Below are positions 31,685 to 36,163 of a stretch of 36,163 bases of DNA, piece by piece. A program made the translations under genes and the position numbers. The DNA is from an uncultured Prevotellaceae bacterium (GTDB lineage: Bacteria; Bacteroidota; Bacteroidia; Bacteroidales; Bacteroidaceae): the NCBI GenBank assembly GCA_900318305.1, contig ONKB01000081.1:1-36163 (forward strand), read 5' to 3'. Below the pieces are notes generated by a model. The model did no database searches, was not told the DNA's origin, and saw only the letters and a list, made by a program, of their open reading frames with translations. The number at the start of each line of letters is the position of its first letter. The stretch's first letter is position 1.

Positions 31685-32698
31685 ATGACTTCAGGTCTGG
31701 TTACAGATTCCATATCAGGTGTTCTTCAGGAAGTCAACGAAGCAGTTATCTTTCATCGTCCTTCCTCTCCTTATCAGGCATTAAAATTACTTCCTGCCAA
31801 CGCCACTCCTGCGCAACAGGATTCCGTCGTACAACTCTACTGCCAACCTGTTAAAGTGTGTCATTCCTGCAGGCCTGACACCTTGAGTTTACCAGGTTTG
31901 GAAGGCACACATTTTGGGCTGGAAAATGTTCCCAAATACACTGATGGTTTTTTTTCTGACAACGAATATCTGCACACTGAATTAAAAGTCACTTTCTCAG
32001 GTATAGCAGGAAACCCTATCCCCTATCGCCTACGTGATGATATCTTTATTACATCAACACTTTTAATCAGTTTTTTTGTTGTCATGTTTATCATTGCAAG
32101 GTCACTACATGTTTTGTTCGTTCAGTTTAAAAACTTTTTTTATTTCCATAAACGCAATGAAATGATTATGCTTAATCGTGACAGCGAGATAAAGACACAG
32201 ACCTATGTGATTTTACTTTCCAGTTTCTTGATGGCCATTATGTTCTTGCATTATTCAAGTTCGGCCTTGCCCGATGTGTTCAACCACACATCACCCTACA
32301 AGCTTCTGGTTTTGAACTCATGTGTTTGTCTTATGTACTTTTTTGTCAAAGTCATCATGTATCAGACAACAAACTGGACATTTTTCTCACATCAGAGCAT
32401 CCAACAATGGAACAATATGTACAATTTACTGGCATTGCTCAAGGTTGTTGGCTATTTTATGCTGACATTGGTTATTGTATTTTTTGATCTGCAAAACTCA
32501 GTTTCCATTTGGATGTTTTTTATTATCTATTCGGCCTTTATCCTATTACTCGCATACAAGGTCAGACAAATCTTTTTCTGTTATAATTTTGCTCTAATGC
32601 ATTTATTTTTGTACCTTTGCACGCTCGAAATAATACCGCTCCTGTTTTTAGGATGGATTTTAATTGAAGCAAACTTGTTTACTTTGGTGTTTGTTTAA
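31685..32698 (+). CDS. DUF4271 integral membrane protein
   Basis: 337 residues: a soluble N-terminal region (about 1-115) containing a CHSC pair (Cys59 and Cys62 area), then six or seven hydrophobic segments (about 120-140, 175-195, 210-230, 255-275, 280-300, 305-335). Matches the Bacteroidota DUF4271 family, regularly found just upstream of hemD as here. Function unknown. The start at ATG 31685 is 12 bp after the LOG gene; the first ~115 residues look little like a membrane leader, so the start is reasonable but not certain. Confidence 0.8.
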   Translation: MTSGLVTDSISGVLQEVNEAVIFHRPSSPYQALKLLPANATPAQQDSVVQLYCQPVKVCHSCRPDTLSLPGLEGTHFGLENVPKYTDGFFSDNEYLHTELKVTFSGIAGNPIPYRLRDDIFITSTLLISFFVVMFIIARSLHVLFVQFKNFFYFHKRNEMIMLNRDSEIKTQTYVILLSSFLMAIMFLHYSSSALPDVFNHTSPYKLLVLNSCVCLMYFFVKVIMYQTTNWTFFSHQSIQQWNNMYNLLALLKVVGYFMLTLVIVFFDLQNSVSIWMFFIIYSAFILLLAYKVRQIFFCYNFALMHLFLYLCTLEIIPLLFLGWILIEANLFTLVFV

Positions 32699-32724
32699 TA
32701 ACAGTTGTATTTATTTAATGTTTT

Positions 32725-33480
32725 ATGGTTAAAAAAATCCTCATATCACAACCAGCTCCTAAGACGACAAAGTCTCCTTATTTTGATTTGGAGGAAAAAT
32801 ACAATATTAAATTAGACTTTCAACAGTTAATACATACTGAACGGTATTCAGAAAAGGAATTCCGCGCACAGAGAGTCAATATCCTTGATTATTCTGCAGT
32901 TATTTTCAGCTCGCAACATTCCATTGACTGTTTCTTTGATATTTGCAAGGACATGCGTATCCGCATGCCGGATGAGATGAAATATTTCTTTATTTCTGAA
33001 AAAATTGCATTGTATATCCAAAAGTACGTTCAATATCGCAAACGCAAGATTTTCTTTGCGAAATCAGGCAAATGGGATGAACTGCTGGATTTACTCTGTA
33101 AACACAAGAAAGAGCATTTCCTTTTCCCTCAAAACGAAGTTCACCACCACAACATGAACGAGGATATGGAAAAGCGGGGATTAAACCACAAGACATGCAA
33201 CATGTTTCGCACCGTCAGCAGTATCTGGGATAAAACCAAACCTTTTAAATATGACATGGTTGTCTTTTTCACCCCAAGTGGTGTAAAATCCATCACAGAC
33301 AATTTCCCCGATTTCAAGCAAGGTAAGACTTTATTTGCCTGCTGGGGAGATGCTGCCGCCAAAGAGATAGAGGAACGAAACTACAGACTTGATCTCAAGG
33401 CGCCGACAGCAGAAACGACATCCATGCCTGCTGCCTTGGATGTCTTCCTCGAGGACAAAGCGCAAAAAAGAGAAGACTAA
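32725..33480 (+). CDS. hemD: Uroporphyrinogen-III synthase family protein
   Basis: 251 residues matching the HemD/HEM4 fold of two alpha-beta domains: KKILISQPAP, ADYSAVIFSSQHSI-like IFSSQHSIDCFF, then FFAKSG, and MVVFFTPSGVKSITDNFPDF with GDAAAKEIEERNYR. HemD cyclises hydroxymethylbilane to uroporphyrinogen III. The window has no other heme gene, and many relatives need external heme or protoporphyrin, so this copy may serve another role (for instance cobamide or sirohaem synthesis, or a non-catalytic function). It is part of the conserved DUF4271-hemD-rnpA run. Confidence 0.82.
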   Translation: MVKKILISQPAPKTTKSPYFDLEEKYNIKLDFQQLIHTERYSEKEFRAQRVNILDYSAVIFSSQHSIDCFFDICKDMRIRMPDEMKYFFISEKIALYIQKYVQYRKRKIFFAKSGKWDELLDLLCKHKKEHFLFPQNEVHHHNMNEDMEKRGLNHKTCNMFRTVSSIWDKTKPFKYDMVVFFTPSGVKSITDNFPDFKQGKTLFACWGDAAAKEIEERNYRLDLKAPTAETTSMPAALDVFLEDKAQKRED

Positions 33481-33509
33481 CAACACGTCATTGCGATTTC
33501 TATAATAAT

Positions 33510-33551
33510 CAATGCGACTGGCGGTTAAATCTTTCTCCGTCGGTCGCATTG
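33510..33551. repeat. Large inverted repeat between hemD and rnpA
   Basis: Arms CAATGCGACTGGCGG (33510-33524) and CCGTCGGTCGCATTG (33537-33551) pair over 15 bp with two G-U pairs and a 12-nt loop. No T-tract on either strand, so it is not a normal terminator. It is likely an RNA structure in the hemD-rnpA message, possibly a processing or stabilising element. Confidence 0.7.
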
Positions 33552-33567
33552 CAATAAATAAGACAAC

Positions 33568-33951
33568 ATGGCACGCCAGACTTTTTCCAAAAAAGAACAT
33601 CTTGTATCCCTCTTGGATATCAAGGCTCTTTTTGACCAGAAGAGCGGCGTGATAAATGCTTATCCTCTACGTCTTATTTTCAAGTATTCCAATACAGAAA
33701 ACAGTGTTCCTGCACTTGTACTGATAAGTGTTTCCAAACGGCATTTCAAGCATGCTACTGACCGGAACAAGGCTAAACGGCAAATCAGGGAAGCCTACCG
33801 GCTACAAAAAGCCTGTCTTTGGGAAGCCCTTGAATCCAAAAAGAAAAAAATACACCTGGCTTTCCTCTGGCAGTCAGACTCTCCTGTGTCTTCCGAAAAG
33901 ATTGCCTCTTCTATGCAAAAACTGTTAACTGTATTAGTTGATAAACTATGA
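33568..33951 (+). CDS. rnpA: Ribonuclease P protein component
   Basis: 127 residues, basic. The family signature is [23 protein letters not shown] (about 54-76), with the N-terminal FSKKEHL and a Lys-rich patch near 90. It binds the RNase P RNA and aids 5' tRNA maturation. Its TGA stop overlaps the yidD ATG (ATGA, 33948-33951). Confidence 0.95.
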   Translation: MARQTFSKKEHLVSLLDIKALFDQKSGVINAYPLRLIFKYSNTENSVPALVLISVSKRHFKHATDRNKAKRQIREAYRLQKACLWEALESKKKKIHLAFLWQSDSPVSSEKIASSMQKLLTVLVDKL

Positions 33952-34190
33952 GACACTTCTTTCGCTTCATCCGTAATATATTAAGCGCCCTTCTCATTCT
34001 GCCTATCCGTTTTTACCAACTGTTTATTTCACCTCTGACGCCAGCAAGTTGCAGATTCACACCCACCTGCTCTCAATATGCCTTTGAGGCAATTAAAAAA
34101 CACGGACCTTTCAAGGGAGGATGGTTAGCGCTAAAACGTATCTTGCGGTGTCATCCTTGGGGAGGAAGTGGTTATGACCCGGTTCCATGA
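33948..34190 (+). CDS. yidD: Membrane protein insertion efficiency factor YidD
   Basis: 80 residues with the tell-tale [28 protein letters not shown] and [15 protein letters not shown]; the conserved cysteines of [10 protein letters not shown] are present. A peripheral inner-membrane protein that helps YidC insert proteins. Overlaps both neighbours by 4 bp, as in the widespread rnpA-yidD pair. yidC itself is not adjacent. Confidence 0.96.
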   Translation: MRHFFRFIRNILSALLILPIRFYQLFISPLTPASCRFTPTCSQYAFEAIKKHGPFKGGWLALKRILRCHPWGGSGYDPVP

Positions 34191-34780
34191 AAAACAACCA
34201 TTTGTTTGATCTCCATACACACCGGCACGATGCGCCTGCCAATGCTTTCATAAATCTTCCCATGGAAGTACTTTCTGGGAAGTTGGCTTTCACCCCTTTA
34301 CCTGGGCGCAGCTATTCTGCAGGTATACATCCCCTGTTTGAGGGTGACTGGGAAAAGGCCCTCATACAACTGGTAGGCATCTCTATTCATCCACAAATCA
34401 AGGCTATCGGTGAATGTGGTTTGGACAATCGCAGCAAAACCCCTCTTCCCACACAAATAGAATTCCTCCAACGGCAAGCTGAGTTGGCACAAGAACAGAG
34501 CAAACCGCTTATCATTCATTGTGTACACTGTTGGAATGAACTCATAGCAACATGCAAGCCTTCAAAAGTGCCCTATATTGTTCATGGATTTAGAGGGAAA
34601 CCACAATTGGCACAACAACTCCTTCGGGCAGGTTTTTCCCTTAGTTTCGGACCTTTGTTTAATCCTGAAAGCCTTAAACTTTGTCCTCCTCAAAAATATT
34701 ATTTGGAAACCGACGACAATCCCGGTCTTTCCATACAGCAGGTAGCAAACCTGCATGCTATAGCAAGAGAATCTGAATGA
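34187..34780 (+). CDS. TatD-family metal-dependent hydrolase, short form
   Basis: 197 residues against about 260 for standard TatD. Metal-binding residues are kept: HTH in [17 protein letters not shown], Glu in IGECGLD, His in IIHCVHCW, His in YIVHGFRG, and Asp in LETDDNPG. What is missing is the loop that normally follows ETD (the P-x-R-G-x-x-N-E-P segment), and the last helix is short. Members are 3'-5' DNA exonucleases or of unknown substrate. Starts in an ATGA overlap with yidD. Confidence 0.85.
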   Translation: MKNNHLFDLHTHRHDAPANAFINLPMEVLSGKLAFTPLPGRSYSAGIHPLFEGDWEKALIQLVGISIHPQIKAIGECGLDNRSKTPLPTQIEFLQRQAELAQEQSKPLIIHCVHCWNELIATCKPSKVPYIVHGFRGKPQLAQQLLRAGFSLSFGPLFNPESLKLCPPQKYYLETDDNPGLSIQQVANLHAIARESE

Positions 34781-34821
34781 TAGGATGATCTACAAGCCAT
34801 AAACACTATTTACTATAAACA

Positions 34822-34862
34822 TTTAAGGGGTTTATGGCACTTTTGCACCTAAACCCCTTAAA
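34822..34862. repeat. Perfect 13-bp inverted repeat between convergent genes
   Basis: TTTAAGGGGTTTA (34822-34834) and TAAACCCCTTAAA (34850-34862) with a 15-nt spacer. It sits about 40 bp after the tatD stop and 18 bp from the end of the convergent gene. No U-tract, so it may be a two-way terminator without U-run, a repeated intergenic element or a protein-binding site. Confidence 0.7.
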
Positions 34863-34880
34863 CTCTAAAGGTATCCTGAA

Positions 34881-36163
34881 TCATTCAAAATGATGTATTT
34901 CCATTATAATACCCTTCCTCGTCTCCACAACTTTCTTATAATCTTCATACGACATAGCCAATCGGATGCCAAGATGGTGTGGTATTGTTGTTGGGACCGC
35001 TTCCGGATCTGGGCTCATCTGGCTGTAATCTAAATGAAAGCGTCTGGAAACGCGGCAGTTATAATCAGGCGACAAATAATCTCCTCCCCGATAAACATAC
35101 TCGCTTCCCGTTGTAGCTCCGGTAGGATTAACCACAACTCCTCCTCTTTCAATATGGTCTTTATATGTCTGGGGACTATAGCGGTCAGAGCACCATTCTG
35201 CCACATTACCTGTCATATCATAAATACCCAACTCATTGGGTTCTTTTTGTGCTACTTCATGAATACTTCCATTCGGATTTGCGCCTTTGCTATTTCCTCT
35301 GTACCATCCAATCAAATCCACGTTATTACTTCCTGAAAATACATAGAGTTTGCTCTTTTCTCCACCTCGCGCAGCATATTCCCATTCTGCCTCTGTCAAC
35401 AAACGGTAATTATATCCTGTAAACTTGTTAAGGGCTTTAATAAAATCTTCGCAATCTTGCTTTGAAAGACGATCTACCGGATACCTATTTCTCTCAAATT
35501 CTGTTTGGTTGAAATCTTCGTCATATGACATGATAAAATAGTACTCCTCTTCTGTCACCTCTGTCGAACTGACAAGATAGTCCGAAACTTCAACAAAGTG
35601 GGGCTGAGTTTCCTCCACATAGTCTTCTCCTTCAGCTTCCATCTGTTCGTACTTTAACATTGACTCCTCAGATTTGTCTCCCATGGTAAATACTCCACCT
35701 TTAACATAACACATTGTAAAAGAATAAGGTGTTACGCCTAATTTTTGAATGAAACTCCCTTCTGCCATATCGCCAAGGCTGGAAACATGAACCGGTATTG
35801 TTATCGTACGCTTTATATCTCCAAAATGCAAATATAACTTTACTGAAGTTGTGTCGTCAACAATATCTTTGTTCGCTGTAATTGTTGCAAGAGTATACAC
35901 TTCTATACGTTCATCTCTATTGCTGTTATCCAGGCTGCGCATGGTTTTTGCTTTTCCTATCACAGTCGCCACCGAATTATTGGATATACTCCAGTCTGTC
36001 GCAACCCCATTATATTTCTTCATGCCTGTACCGATATATGCTTTTAGTTGCTTCGTCTGCCCAGGCAATAAACTGATATATTTCAAAGGTTCCGCTTCAT
36101 CCTGAGAAACCACGACAAACTTTGACTTATTAAAGTTCGTACCTTCTTCTTTAGTATCACTTC
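34881..36163 (-). CDS. Ig-like plus SUMF1/formylglycine-generating-type domain protein (partial, 5' end beyond window)
   Basis: The frame is open to the right edge (it continues beyond the GTG at 36113 with no stop), so the N terminus, and any signal peptide, is missing. About 425 residues are visible. First comes a Big2/Ig-like domain (PGQTKQLKAYIG, SISNNSVATVIG, ATITANK), then a C-terminal SUMF1/FGE-sulfatase domain: GGVFTMGDKSEES, SSTEVTEEEY, YRLLTEAEWEYAARGG, NELGIYDMTGNVAEWC, YRGGDYLS, HLGIRLAMSYED. This C-type-lectin-like fold is used in GldK-type and many exported Bacteroidota proteins and is not evidence of sulfatase activation; the FGE redox cysteines are not evident. Confidence 0.85.
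   Translation of the reverse strand, partial: SDTKEEGTNFNKSKFVVVSQDEAEPLKYISLLPGQTKQLKAYIGTGMKKYNGVATDWSISNNSVATVIGKAKTMRSLDNSNRDERIEVYTLATITANKDIVDDTTSVKLYLHFGDIKRTITIPVHVSSLGDMAEGSFIQKLGVTPYSFTMCYVKGGVFTMGDKSEESMLKYEQMEAEGEDYVEETQPHFVEVSDYLVSSTEVTEEEYYFIMSYDEDFNQTEFERNRYPVDRLSKQDCEDFIKALNKFTGYNYRLLTEAEWEYAARGGEKSKLYVFSGSNNVDLIGWYRGNSKGANPNGSIHEVAQKEPNELGIYDMTGNVAEWCSDRYSPQTYKDHIERGGVVVNPTGATTGSEYVYRGGDYLSPDYNCRVSRRFHLDYSQMSPDPEAVPTTIPHHLGIRLAMSYEDYKKVVETRKGIIMEIHHFE

Noticed and set aside
34881-36163. Sulfatase-modifying enzyme or T9SS GldK
   Set aside because: The SUMF1-type fold is present, but FGE redox cysteines are not seen, the Ig-like domain in front is unlike GldK, and no gldL/M/N genes are in view.

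Overview
The window comes from a member of the Bacteroidales, most likely Prevotellaceae. This is inferred from Bacteroidota-restricted families (DUF2851, DUF4254, DUF4271, DUF4491), the gene run DUF4271-hemD-rnpA-yidD-tatD, a very large signal peptidase I, an animal-type glutaminyl cyclase lipoprotein, and repeated TAnnTTTG -7 boxes (some with a TTTG -33 box) ahead of genes. It is mostly chromosomal core. I see no transposase, integrase, phage gene, CRISPR array, rRNA or tRNA.

Layout. 1-4362 (+): the 3' end of metG, rbfA, an FtsX/LolE-type permease and rnr. 4407-13070 (-): one long same-strand run, DUF2851, thioesterase, dprA, then pyrC-pyrK-pyrD-pyrF-pyrE-pyrB. The pyr genes supply pyrimidine synthesis from carbamoyl phosphate to UMP (carAB is not here). 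13202-16805 (+): lepB, a second signal-peptidase-like gene without the catalytic dyad, then an NfeD/SPFH membrane pair. 17112-18020 (-): an exported protein of unknown function. 18122-25078 (+): a DJ-1/PfpI protein, three tandem FKBP-type prolyl isomerases (cytoplasmic, lipoprotein, exported), an Lrp/AsnC regulator with DUF4491, then an M19 dipeptidase, a glutaminyl cyclase and SufE. 25082-26101 (-) pdxB and 26181-26789 (+) DUF4254 are divergent. 26848-29240 (-): acpP-fabF-rnc. 29824-34780 (+): metK behind a SAM-II-type riboswitch, a LOG protein, DUF4271, hemD, rnpA, yidD and a short TatD protein. 34881-36163 (-): a partial Ig-like plus SUMF1-domain protein running off the right edge.

The most interesting part is the pyrimidine locus. 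Its last gene encodes aspartate carbamoyltransferase with a PyrI-like four-cysteine zinc domain fused to its C terminus, but without the nucleotide-binding regulatory domain. Just upstream of pyrC lies a 13-bp perfect hairpin followed by seven Us. A -7 box and a short ORF that reads through the hairpin into the pyrC start precede it, with a pyrimidine-rich tract in front of the hairpin. This arrangement resembles the E. coli pyrBI attenuator. It suggests that the operon may have exchanged allosteric control of the enzyme for transcriptional control. That reading is inference.

Other points worth attention are the SAM-II riboswitch ahead of metK, the dyad-less signal peptidase paralogue, an M19 dipeptidase carrying a degenerate class I amidotransferase-like N-terminal domain, and several large unexplained hairpins (hemD-rnpA gap, 34822-34862, 29333-29362).
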